Origin: Salegentibacter salarius
Lineage (GTDB): Bacteria; Bacteroidota; Bacteroidia; Flavobacteriales; Flavobacteriaceae
Length of the DNA: 64,000 nt
Assembly: GCF_900168265.1 (NCBI RefSeq)
Contig: NZ_FVZF01000005.1
Span: forward strand, 1 to 64,000
Direction of reading: 5' to 3'
Both the position numbers and the translations under genes were made by a program. The notes beneath the pieces are model-generated. The model searched no databases and was not told the DNA's origin. It saw only the letters and a list, made by a program, of their open reading frames with translations. Positions 23,737-31,447 of this stretch are shown here, piece by piece. How positions within the stretch are numbered: the stretch's first letter is position 1; the number at the start of each line of letters is the position of its first letter.

Positions 23737-23982
23737 ATGGAAACTTCAATTATTAAGATCGGAAACTCGAGAGGATTAAGGCTTAGTAAAACAATCTTGG
23801 AAAAATATCACATTAAAGACAAAGTAGAATTGATTCTTGAAAAAGGACAAATCATTTTGCGACCTATAGAATTACCGAGAAAAGACTGGGAGGAAAAATT
23901 CAAGGAAATGGCAAATAATAATGACGATGAACTTCTTATGAATGATATTTTTGAGGATGAAAATTTTGATGAATGGACCTAA
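23737..23982 (+). CDS. mazE: MazE/AbrB-type antitoxin (cassette 31)
   Basis: An 81-residue antitoxin with an N-terminal SpoVT/AbrB-like DNA-binding fold (residues 1-45: IIKIGNSRGLRLSKTILEKYHIKDKVELILEKGQIILRP) and an acidic C-terminal tail (NDDELLMNDIFEDENFDEWT) of the sort that wraps the toxin. It overlaps the next gene by 10 bases, the normal translational coupling of mazEF pairs, and is preceded by its own promoter motif. It should repress its own operon and neutralise the toxin at 23973-24296. Confidence 0.9.
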   Translation: METSIIKIGNSRGLRLSKTILEKYHIKDKVELILEKGQIILRPIELPRKDWEEKFKEMANNNDDELLMNDIFEDENFDEWT

Positions 23983-24296
23983 AACAATATTCCATGATTC
24001 TGGTAAATCTTGATCCAAAAGTTGGAAGTGAGATTAAGAAAACACGACCTTGTGTAATTATTTCGCCAAACGAAATGAACAAATTTTTGAAAACAATTGT
24101 TGTAGCCCCGATGACAACAAACCTCAAAAAATATCCGACCAGAATTTCGATTAAATCAAATGATAAAAAAGGAATGATTGCAATCGACCAAATTCGGACA
24201 ATTGACAAGCAAAGAATTATAAAAGTCTTTGATTCTCTGAGCAAATCTGAGGTTAGAAAATGCAAAGAAGTGCTAAAAGAAACGTTTGTAGACTAA
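23973..24296 (+). CDS. mazF: MazF/PemK-type endoribonuclease toxin (cassette 31)
   Basis: A 107-residue toxin of the PemK/MazF family, predicted to cut mRNA at short motifs. Family features are present: YSMILVNLDPKVGSEIKKTRPCVIIS at the N-terminus (with the conserved GSE..K.RP), VVAPMTT in the middle, and KGMIAIDQIRTIDKQRI near residue 80. Length is normal for the family. A toxin-antitoxin cassette may stabilise the array against deletion. Confidence 0.92.
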   Translation: MDLKQYSMILVNLDPKVGSEIKKTRPCVIISPNEMNKFLKTIVVAPMTTNLKKYPTRISIKSNDKKGMIAIDQIRTIDKQRIIKVFDSLSKSEVRKCKEVLKETFVD

Positions 24297-24310
24297 TAGT
24301 ACTTAATGCC

Positions 24311-24432
24311 AACAGCATATAAAAACTATGCTTTAAACCGGTCTCAAATCGAAAGTCCCCGCTCGCTTGCTTAGCGGATTGTCCTTGCGGACAATCACGT
24401 ACGTCAGCTTGCACAGTTTTATGAGGGACGTT
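24311..24432 (+). repeat. attC-like site 31
   Basis: Left junction TAATGCCAAC pairs with 8 of 10 bases of the cassette 31 start GTTTGTATTA. The right end opens cassette 32 with GTTTTGCAAA. The right arm is eroded (CAGTTTTATGAGGGAC). Confidence 0.85.
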
Positions 24433-24458
24433 TTGCAAAATTTAAAATAATAAGAACT

Positions 24459-25078
24459 ATGAATAAAATTTTACTGATTACAGTATTTACTTTTATAAGT
24501 CTTAATTTCTATAGCCAGTCTAATAAAGAAGAATTACTTGAAAAGGATATAGAGAAAATTGTTGAAGAAATAAAGTTTATGTACCACTATGATCAGGCAA
24601 CCCGAGAATACTTACATTTTCAAACTTTTGATAAGAATATAACTGACAGCATTGAAAGTTTAAGTAAAGAAAAAAGGGATAATAGAATTAATTACACTCC
24701 AGTAAAATCTGATTCTTTAAAAAATAAAATTTGGTCTAACTATATTAATCCTATGGATCAAATCCATACAGAGCGTATGATTGAATTAACCAAAAAATAC
24801 GGTTTTCCTTCGGCTCAAAGGCTTAAGAGGTTTTCAAAAGATTCAATAGATTTCAATCCACTTATATTACTAATTCATTCCCATCTGAATTTTCTAAAGA
24901 ATTGATTGAAATTACAGAATATGAAAAAAGCAAAAACAGAATTAAAAAATGTGATTTCGGATACCTACTTTGGCATTTGAAGGGTAGGTCTGATTTTAAA
25001 CCAATGTTGGACAATGGTTACGAGATGGCAAAAAATGAAGATGGAACTTTCAGTTTAAAAGCTGTGGATTGTGATTAA
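24459..25078 (+). pseudogene. Frameshifted secreted protein (cassette 32)
   Basis: The first frame (24459-24905) gives a signal peptide (ends FYSQ) and 130 further residues, then stops early. Coding resumes in another frame from about 24883 (PSEFSKELIEITEYEKSKNRIKKCDFGYLLWHLKGR...) and runs to TAA at 25076-25078. The joined product would be about 206 residues of the family ending AKNEDGTFSLKAVDCD. A one-base change near TCCCATCTG (24880-24888) would restore it. Either a decayed gene or a sequence error. Confidence 0.7.
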
Positions 25079-25087
25079 AACTTTGCA

Positions 25088-25207
25088 CAATATCATAAAA
25101 ACATGCTCAAACCTTTTTCGAATCGAAAATCTGTGCTCACTTGCAACGCCTGATCGTCCTTCGGGCAATCACGCTTGCTAGCGAGCACTGTTTTTATACG
25201 GGACGTT
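25088..25207 (+). repeat. attC-like site 32, eroded left end
   Basis: The left junction reads TTTGCACAAT where TTTGCAAAAC would pair with the cassette 32 start. The arm CATAAAAACATGC lacks one A-T step. The right end is normal and opens cassette 33 with GTTATGCCAA. Confidence 0.8.
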
Positions 25208-25285
25208 ATGCCAATTAAAACCAGTTTTCCTTTCAGTTGAAATAAAATGATCTTACTTTTGATAATATCAAATGATAGTACCATA

Positions 25286-26236
25286 ATGAAGCCTCCCTAC
25301 GAAATTACTCCTAATATTTTAAAGATTATAACTTCTATTGCCGAGAAGTTAGGAGCTATAAATGCCAATTATTTAAATAAACCTTCTCCTAAACTGAGAA
25401 AGGAAAATAAAATTAAAACCATCCATTCTTCATTAAAAATAGAGGGAAATACGCTAACTGAGGAACAAATAACTGCACTTATAGAAAACAAAAGAATCAT
25501 AGGTCCTAAGAAAGACGTAAAGGAGGTTTTGAATGCTATTGAAATCTATGAACACTTAGAAAATTATGATCCATTTGGTGAAAAATCTTTCTTAAAATGC
25601 CATCAAGATCTAATGCAAAACTTAATAATTGATGCAGGAAAATATAGAAAAGAAGGTGTAGGTATTATGAAAGGTTTAGCAGTAGAACATTATGCTCCTC
25701 CTCATCAAAATGTGCCTTTTCTAATGAAAGATTTGTTTGAATACCTACAGACCTCGAACGAAATCGAACTGGTTAAAAGCTGTGTGTTTCATTATGAAAT
25801 GGAATTTATTCATCCGTTTTTAGATGGAAATGGAAGAATGGGTAGACTGTGGCAGACTTTAATTTTAATGAATAAATATCCTGTATTTGAATATCTGCCT
25901 TTTGAGACGTTGATCAGTAATGACCAGGAGAAATATTATTCTGCATTGTCTGTTAGTGATAAGGCAGGTAATTCAACAGCATTTATCGAATATATGCTTG
26001 GAGTAATAAACAGATCATTAGAAGATTTACTCAATTTTACCAATAGAACGCTTACTGAGAAAGACAGACTCGAATATTTTTTATCCTTGAATAAAAAAGA
26101 ATTCACCCGGAAAGATTATATGAAAGTTTTTAAAGATATTTCTGGAGCAACAGCAAGCAGAGATCTTAAGAAAGGTGTAGAACAAAAGTTATTCGAGAAA
26201 ATTGGAGATAAAAATAGAACCACGTATAGAATATAA
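25286..26236 (+). CDS. Fic-domain protein (AMPylase type) (cassette 33)
   Basis: A protein of 316 residues from the ATG at 25286; an in-frame ATG at 25247 would add 13 residues. The inhibitory helix motif SSLKIEGNTLT (about 45-55) is followed by the Fic core with the full active-site signature HPFLDGNGRMGR (about 182-193), including the catalytic His and phosphate-binding Gly/Arg. A C-terminal winged-helix-like part ends KGVEQKLFEKIGDKNRTTYRI. Fic enzymes transfer AMP or other groups to target proteins, with the helix keeping activity in check. The target is unknown. Confidence 0.88.
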   Translation: MKPPYEITPNILKIITSIAEKLGAINANYLNKPSPKLRKENKIKTIHSSLKIEGNTLTEEQITALIENKRIIGPKKDVKEVLNAIEIYEHLENYDPFGEKSFLKCHQDLMQNLIIDAGKYRKEGVGIMKGLAVEHYAPPHQNVPFLMKDLFEYLQTSNEIELVKSCVFHYEMEFIHPFLDGNGRMGRLWQTLILMNKYPVFEYLPFETLISNDQEKYYSALSVSDKAGNSTAFIEYMLGVINRSLEDLLNFTNRTLTEKDRLEYFLSLNKKEFTRKDYMKVFKDISGATASRDLKKGVEQKLFEKIGDKNRTTYRI

Positions 26237-26242
26237 ATGGTC

Positions 26243-26361
26243 CTATATAAAAACAATGCTAAAGTCTGTTCTTAATCGAATTTTTGTGTTTTTTCGTGTT
26301 GCGCCTGATTTTCCTGCTGAAAATCGAACTCACCAGCAGTATTGTTTTTATACAAGACCCT
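26243..26361 (+). repeat. attC-like site 33, decayed at both ends
   Basis: The arms TATAAAAACAATGC and TTGTTTTTATA survive but the left AAC end is gone and the right core reads GAC-CCT instead of GAC-GTT, giving cassette 34 the start CCTAGCCAAA. Confidence 0.8.
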
Positions 26362-26375
26362 AGCCAAAATCAAAT

Positions 26376-27196
26376 ATGAGAACCAAATTAATTTTAATAT
26401 TCATTTTTTTATAGCTACTAAAAGTTTTGCCTGTAGCTGTGAGACCCCAAAACCGGCTGTCGAATTTTATCAATCTGATTACGTTTTTGAAGGTAAAGTA
26501 TTTGAAAAAAAATATGCTTCAGATTCGCTTACCAATACAGTAACTTTTGAGATAAGTAAACATTATAAAAATGGGGATAATCCCAAGTTTTTAAAATTTC
26601 AATTGAATTCTGAGGCAGAGGTTACAGGTCTTTACTCTTCGTGTTATTGGTCTGCAGATAAGGGAGAGAAATGGTTAGTATATGCAAAAACAATAAATGG
26701 AAAATTAGATTTTCAATTCTTTTGTTCCAATAGCAAAACTCTAAATGAATCAAAGATTTATTCATCAGAACAAAAAGTTTTAAACTTTGGAAATCAATTA
26801 GATATGACTCAATATCGTTATAGATCCTATGATGCTAAACCAACAACAAACTTAGATTCAATTTTAAAAATTTATCAAAAGAAGAAATTGAAACCTTCAA
26901 AAGGATTTGCTGGAATTTGGTTAGATATTGACGCTCAGGGAAATCTAACGAAAGCTAATCTTCAACCTAATAGGGAGTTGGAGTATGAACAAATCGATAC
27001 GTTATTTGGCGTGAATCAATTTAAAAATGTTTACAGAGAACCAATATCAGATTTAGAAAATATTGCTTTAGAAATAGCTAGAAAAATAAAACATTGGGAG
27101 AAATACTATTATCTTGATTTAGAGAAACCTGTGAAATATAGAAAAGCCCTAAAAATTTATGTAAATAAAGATTCAATTATACAAGTAGAACATTAG
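26376..27196 (+). pseudogene. Frameshifted exported protein (cassette 34)
   Basis: The ATG at 26376 opens a signal peptide (MRTKLILIFIFL) that hits TAG after 12 codons; the remaining protein (IATKSFACSCETPKPAVEFYQSDYVFEGKVFEKK...) continues in the next frame to 27196. The break falls on a run of seven T (26404-26410); one more T would restore a 273-residue lipoprotein or secreted protein with the FACSCETP motif seen in many exported Bacteroidota proteins. Slippage-driven phase variation, decay or sequence error are all possible. Confidence 0.72.
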
Positions 27197-27211
27197 GATC
27201 ATACTTTGGCT

Positions 27212-27303
27212 AACAATATATAAAAATAACGCACAAACCAGTCTCGATTTAAAATTCCCTGCTTTTTTTACCACCCCTGCTGCAGCTACAGACAATCAAG
27301 TAG
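27212..27303 (+). repeat. attC-like site 34, left half only
   Basis: The left junction TTTGGCTAAC pairs with TAGCCAAA of the cassette 34 start and shows that its lost first bases were GTT. The left arm is TATAAAAATAACGC and the inner part is degenerate; no right arm or GACGTT end remains. This is the last recognisable site of the array. Confidence 0.7.
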
Positions 27304-27367
27304 CTCTAATTTGGAGGAGCTTACAGGATAGTTGGATTAACAAGAAAAATAATTGATGATAGAATAG

Positions 27368-27808
27368 ATGAAGTTTAGAGTTTTAAATTTAGTCATTTTA
27401 ATATTGTTATTTTATGGCTGCGACAGAAGTAATGATGAAAGAATCTATCGTTTTGTAATTAAGAATGATTCAGGTTATGATATTAACCTGGAAATTTTTG
27501 ACAGTGATAGTAATGATTTTATCAAAATAATTACAATCCCAAATTCAAATTTTGTTAGTAAAGATTTTCAATCTTCGGATATGGGTGAAGTTTATGGAAT
27601 TCAGGATTTTTTTGAAGGAGATTCCGTGAATGTAGTTTATGGGAATAATTTAAAAATAGAATCTTACAAATGTGTTTTTTTAGAGACAGAAAGTAATGGT
27701 TGTAGTGAAAACGGCAATATTATAAATGATGGGGATCCGCAGTGTGACCGAGATAGGGTGGGAAACCTTTATAAAACAACGTATACGTTTATACCCGAAA
27801 ATTTTTAA
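27368..27808 (+). CDS. Lipoprotein of unknown function
   Basis: A 146-residue lipoprotein: signal peptide with lipobox LLFYGC, predicted acylation at Cys18. The mature protein is short and acidic, with four further Cys residues (ESYKCVFLETESNGCSENG... and DPQCDRDRVG) that could form disulfides. No domain recognised. It follows the last half site and probably was the final cassette of the array, whose own site has been lost. Confidence 0.7.
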   Translation: MKFRVLNLVILILLFYGCDRSNDERIYRFVIKNDSGYDINLEIFDSDSNDFIKIITIPNSNFVSKDFQSSDMGEVYGIQDFFEGDSVNVVYGNNLKIESYKCVFLETESNGCSENGNIINDGDPQCDRDRVGNLYKTTYTFIPENF

Positions 27809-28132
27809 AGCCTAAACTCAGTAAGGGCGTGAAGTAAAAAATTAATTTGGCAGTAGATTTTAAAGCATCTATAAGTTAAAGTTTGGTTAAAGGTATCAAT
27901 TTCGGTTACACTAAAAATGGCCTATTCTGAAGCGCTAGTAATAGTAAGCTTTTTTGATTTTCGTTTAGTACCTCTTCCTCCGCTTAAAAGCCCCAAACAC
28001 CAGTATTTAGGGGCTTTGTTTTTCTCATCTAGACCATAGAAAAATTCTCCATTTCCATTACAAATATTTCATCTTTTCAGTTCCCAGGAATTAGCTTAAA
28101 ATAATTTTCGTAATATGTGATAAAAATATATT
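27809..28132. other. Intergenic region at the array/chromosome boundary
   Basis: A 324-base gap with no credible gene. It holds a hairpin terminator (27986-28024) and, after it, the A/T-rich leader of the next gene. No attC-like half site, tRNA or direct repeat that might mark an attachment site was seen. Confidence 0.5.
27986..28024 (+). terminator. Hairpin terminator
   Basis: AAAGCCCC (27987-27994) pairs with GGGGCTTT (28010-28017) and is followed by GTTTTT. It would end transcription leaving the array and, through the A run before it, could work in the other direction too. Confidence 0.7.
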
Positions 28133-28765
28133 ATGAATAAGATTTTACTAGTTTTCACCTTATTTTCATTGTTTTCTTTTAATTCTCAGGCGCAGGATAA
28201 TTACTTTCCTATAAAGGAAAAAACTCTGAGTATTGGAGGTGGCGCTTCAATTAGATTAAACCAAACCGACTACGAGGCAGCTCTTAGCCGGGAAGTATTT
28301 GCACTTAACTTGAGGCCAAATGTTGGCTACGCAATTGGGGAGAATCTTATGCTGGGTGTTGGCCTGGGCTATTCTTATAATGAAACCACTACGGATGATT
28401 CAGTGAATAATAGAGATCAAACGGCGAACGGAGTTGGAGTCTTCCCTTTTATTCGCAAATATTTCAATATAAATAACAGATTTGCTCTTGATCTTACAGG
28501 AGAACTGGGCTATGAACATAGCTGGGGAACAAATTATACCGTTGGGGAGGGATATGAATCTACGGCGAATAGGTTTGAAGCTTCTATAAGACCCGGCATA
28601 TCTTATTTTGTTAGTGATCATATTGCTCTGAATGCACAACTTGGGGGCATTTTTTACCAACATACTTCCAGAAAAGTTAATGGTGAACTGGATACAAGAT
28701 ATAATAGTTTAGTAGCTTCTCTCCAAATGGAGCAGTTTTATTTTGGAATCAATTTCTTCTTATAA
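28133..28765 (+). CDS. Outer-membrane beta-barrel protein
   Basis: A 210-residue exported barrel. Signal peptide at residues 1-20 (ends SQAQ). The rest is regular strands with the typical Gly/Tyr/Asn turns: LSIGGGASIRLNQ, LNLRPNVGYAIGENLMLGVGLGYSYNETTTDD, FALDLTGELGYEHSW, FEASIRPGISYFVSDHIALNAQLGGIF, ending FYFGINFFL with the terminal aromatic residue that outer-membrane insertion requires. Length fits an eight-stranded barrel. A terminator follows, so it is a single-gene unit. Confidence 0.82.
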   Translation: MNKILLVFTLFSLFSFNSQAQDNYFPIKEKTLSIGGGASIRLNQTDYEAALSREVFALNLRPNVGYAIGENLMLGVGLGYSYNETTTDDSVNNRDQTANGVGVFPFIRKYFNINNRFALDLTGELGYEHSWGTNYTVGEGYESTANRFEASIRPGISYFVSDHIALNAQLGGIFYQHTSRKVNGELDTRYNSLVASLQMEQFYFGINFFL

Positions 28766-28776
28766 AGAATCTTTTT

Positions 28777-28806
28777 CTCCCGTTTTCGGTTTAAAAACGG
28801 GGGAAT
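28777..28806 (+). terminator. Hairpin terminator after the barrel gene
   Basis: CCCGTTTT (28779-28786) pairs with AAAACGGG (28794-28801), 12 bases after the stop. The T run is weak downstream but strong (CTTTTT) upstream, so function may be bidirectional. Confidence 0.5.
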
Positions 28807-29024
28807 TTCCTAGTAGCAAAAAAGGAAGACTAGTCTTAACTTAAGGGATAACCTTTTTGGGAAATCAGCGGTAACTATGGTGCATTTTTATTTATAAGTC
28901 TATAGATTAGATTTTTAAGACCAGGTTGAAATTAATATCGAGCATATTCTGCTTTATTTTAAACCTGTTATTGCATAGCTGCTTCTCCAATTAAGGTTTC
29001 AAGTTTAACCTTAATTTCTGTGCT

Positions 29025-29174
29025 ATGAATCCATTCTATATTTTTCTTGAAAATTACAAGACAGCTACAGCCGGTTTTCATATTCTGGCCAAACTATTCA
29101 TTTTGTTAATCCTAACCTGGATAGTTGTTGCAGCTATTTTTGCAGTTCTGGGAACCTTAAATTTGATATTTTAG
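29025..29174 (+). CDS. Small single-pass membrane protein, 49 residues
   Basis: Short frame read by eye: it begins MNPFYIFLENYKTATAGFH and ends VLGTLNLIF. One long hydrophobic segment (about 22-47) follows a polar N-terminus. It lies alone between the barrel gene and the convergent histidine kinase, whose stop is 36 bases away. Codon use is ordinary for the region. No homologue recognised, so a chance frame remains possible. Confidence 0.45.
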   Translation: MNPFYIFLENYKTATAGFHILAKLFILLILTWIVVAAIFAVLGTLNLIF

Positions 29175-29209
29175 TTGCCAATCAATCTTTTAAATTCTGG
29201 CTTTCCGGC

Positions 29210-30301
29210 TTAGTTATGTGCAGGCATGATAAAGCTGAAAACTGTTTCTTTGTCTGAAGATTTCACGTTGATATCTCCCTGGTGCGCTCTGGCAATTTCT
29301 GAAGCTATATATAGGCCAAGACCTAAACCTTGTTTAGGTTCCTCACCTTCAATGCGATAAAAAGGCTCAAATAATTTCTCTCTTACTTTTTGCGGAATTT
29401 TCACACCTTTATTGGTAATTTCCAATTTAAATTCCCCGTTAACACAAACAGCCTCAAGTTCTATAGGTTTATCCAGCGAGCCGTGGGTTACAGCATTTCC
29501 CAGGAGATTAGAGCATAATTGTGCAATTCTATTAGGATCACAATTAACAGGATTTTCAATTTTAATATTTGTAGAGAAATCCCGGTTTGGAGATATGGTT
29601 TTAATTTCATTGATTACCTGCTCCAGAATATTTTCTAGCTTTCCAAAATCCTTTGTTTTATTTAATTTGATGCCTTCCCCTAATCGGCCACGAGCAAAAT
29701 CCAGCAGATTATCTATTAAATTTTCCATCCTAATGCTGGTAGATTTAATGAGTGCGGCATTGCGTTGTACAATATCTTCCTTACTAAATTTCATAAGAAT
29801 TTCAGCACTCATTCTGGTGGTGGCAATAGGATTCTTAAGGTCGTGCCCTAAGATTGCTATAAATTGCTCGCGCAATTCGGCTATATGTTGCTCTTCATTA
29901 AGCTCTGCTACTGCCTTTTCTTTCTCTTCAATCGCTTCAAGATGAAAACTTATTAGTTCAGCATAAAGTTGAAACATTCCTCTAATTTCTTCCGTATCAA
30001 TTTTTGCTGCCTTTTTATCTATAGCGCAAAGCGTGCCAAAGAAACTTCCATCCTTTTTATAAATCGGTACCGAGATATAACTGGAAATGCCGTACATCGC
30101 TGGAATAGGATGTTTAGCATAAGTATCACTGGTTGCTACATTATCAATATAAATTGGTTCTTCTTCTCGGCGTACCTGCTCACAAAGTGTAGTTTCTACT
30201 TCCAGTTCGTCACCTGATTTTAAGCCAAATGAAATTCCATCTTTACTGGCGCAAGTTATCCATTTGTCTTCGGTAACGCGCGCAATCGCTGCGAATCCCA
30301 T
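29210..30301 (-). CDS. GAF-domain sensor histidine kinase
   Basis: A 363-residue soluble kinase. A GAF domain occupies residues 1-115 (MGFAAIARVTEDKWITCA... GTLCAIDKKAA), then a short coiled coil, the HisKA box FIAILGHDLKNPIATTRMSAEIL (His near 153), and a HATPase_c domain with the N box (LLGNAVTHGS) and G boxes (GLGLGLYIASEI). It senses a cytosolic signal and should phosphorylate a response regulator not present nearby. Related coding sequence (INKIPIVSQLLDIVCLNTG) continues in frame upstream of the first ATG without any start codon, so the true start may be elsewhere. Confidence 0.88.
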   Translation of the reverse strand: MGFAAIARVTEDKWITCASKDGISFGLKSGDELEVETTLCEQVRREEEPIYIDNVATSDTYAKHPIPAMYGISSYISVPIYKKDGSFFGTLCAIDKKAAKIDTEEIRGMFQLYAELISFHLEAIEEKEKAVAELNEEQHIAELREQFIAILGHDLKNPIATTRMSAEILMKFSKEDIVQRNAALIKSTSIRMENLIDNLLDFARGRLGEGIKLNKTKDFGKLENILEQVINEIKTISPNRDFSTNIKIENPVNCDPNRIAQLCSNLLGNAVTHGSLDKPIELEAVCVNGEFKLEITNKGVKIPQKVREKLFEPFYRIEGEEPKQGLGLGLYIASEIARAHQGDINVKSSDKETVFSFIMPAHN

Positions 30302-30638
30302 TCCTGTATTAAGGCAAACAATGTCTAATAGCTGAGAGACGATCGGGATTTTATTAATATTTGCAACGTCTGCTTTATAATTTTTATGCGTAGTGGAAGT
30401 CTTAATAAGTATAAATTTTTGAGTGTAAAAAGTTTATAAAATTAGTAAATATTTTTGATTCCTGAAAAGGTTATAATTCAGTCCTGGGGCTTTATATCAG
30501 ATTTCTACCTGCTCATTATCAAAAAAATGTAGTCTGTATCATTACTGATTATTTTACCTGTTTTGCTACTTAACTTTAGGATATAATTAAATACAAGCTT
30601 GTACCTAAACCGTTTATAAATCCTAAAATTTAATTGTT
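30302..30638. other. Intergenic region between divergent genes
   Basis: 337 bases between the histidine kinase (leftward) and the exported protein at 30639 (rightward). The first 100 or so bases are an in-frame extension of the kinase without a start codon. The rest is A/T-rich and should hold both promoters; no exact TAnnTTTG motif was found. Confidence 0.45.
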
Positions 30639-31193
30639 ATGAAAACATTAGTCGTTATTTTGATGCTTGCGAGCTTTAGCTTTAGTAGCTACGCTCAGAG
30701 AATTACAGAACTGGAAGAAACTAAGGTTGCTTATTCTCCTATTGTTCTGGCAGAAACCGATAATCCAGATGAATATCGATACGAGGTGAACGATGGTTTC
30801 GCCGCCGAATTCACTGAAAACCCGATGGCATTTATGGAATCTTATTTTGATATTTCTGATTTTATTGAAGAAGTAAAAGATAAGGATTATAATTCTTACC
30901 TGGTGCGTTTCTCAACTGATAAGGGTTTTCTTGAAGCCAATTATTCAAAAGATGGAGAATTAAACCGAACCAGGCAGTTGTTTAAAGATATTGCCTTGCC
31001 TCTAGCGATTAGAAACGAATTGTGGAGACAAACCGAAGGCTGGAGTATGGTAAAGAATAGTTACAAAGCTAAGGGACAGCGTAATCTTTTGGATCAAGAA
31101 CTTTATCGAATTAAAGTTGTAAAAAACAATAAATCGAAAATTATTAAAATTGATCCTAAAAATATAAATGAAGAGCGTGTGGCCGGTATGTAA
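30639..31193 (+). CDS. Exported protein of unknown function
   Basis: A 184-residue secreted protein: signal peptide at residues 1-20 (ends SSYAQ), then an acidic domain with PMAFMESYFDISDFIEEV and YNSYLVRFSTDKGFLEANYSKDGELNRTRQLF, the second part resembling the PepSY-like or BLIP-type beta-lactamase-inhibitor-like fold of many Bacteroidota periplasmic proteins. A strong terminator follows directly, so it is a single transcription unit. Confidence 0.75.
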   Translation: MKTLVVILMLASFSFSSYAQRITELEETKVAYSPIVLAETDNPDEYRYEVNDGFAAEFTENPMAFMESYFDISDFIEEVKDKDYNSYLVRFSTDKGFLEANYSKDGELNRTRQLFKDIALPLAIRNELWRQTEGWSMVKNSYKAKGQRNLLDQELYRIKVVKNNKSKIIKIDPKNINEERVAGM

Positions 31194-31215
31194 TTTCTCT
31201 AGAACCTCAAACTAT

Positions 31216-31275
31216 TGCCTGTAAAGTATAAACTTCAGTCTAAATGAAGCTCGAAAAAACTTTACAGGCATTTTT
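31216..31275 (+). terminator. Hairpin terminator
   Basis: TGCCTGTAAAGT (31216-31227) pairs perfectly with ACTTTACAGGCA (31259-31270) and TTTTT follows. The 31-base loop contains a second small hairpin (ACTTCAGT). Confidence 0.8.
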
Positions 31276-31447
31276 ATGTCTTTATATCAAATATGAACCT
31301 ATTGACATCATAAAATAAATTCCTGGTAGCAAAATCAGGGTTCTTCATTAAATTAATTTACTTGATATCAATTACTTAGATTCAAAAAAATATTCAACAA
31401 GAAAAAATAGTTTTAAATTACATGAGTATATCTTAAATGTAAAAATT

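Larger units (their letters stand above)
1..27303 (+). mobile_element. Integron-like gene-cassette array (34 attC-like sites, integrase not in window)
   Basis: Seen: 34 related sites at intervals of roughly 300-2300 bases, all in one orientation, separate short cassettes whose genes all read on the + strand. In most cassettes the first ten bases are the reverse complement of the last ten, which ties start and end into one transferable unit. Known: integron cassettes are one-orientation units with a folded attC at the 3' end, and large chromosomal arrays carry toxin-antitoxin pairs and many unknown genes, as here. Inferred: this is the middle and distal part of a sedentary chromosomal integron, or an integrase-less cluster. 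The array begins left of base 1 (bases 1-5, ACGTT, are the end of a preceding site) and ends in a half site near 27,303. Confidence 0.85.

Noticed and set aside
2515-25284. Many - strand open frames of about 60-90 residues containing NVPYKN...LSAGQSAKQAS..FRFETGLSIVFI
   Set aside because: They are the attC-like sites translated on the opposite strand; the repeated protein is an artefact of the repeated DNA and each frame covers a site.
1-27303. CRISPR array
   Set aside because: The repeats are about 121 bases, imperfect and separated by whole genes; no short direct repeats with spacers of constant length.
27809-28132. tRNA gene or attachment site at the array boundary
   Set aside because: The AAAGCCCC/GGGGCTTT element is a simple hairpin with a T run; no cloverleaf can be drawn and no direct repeat was found at the other end.
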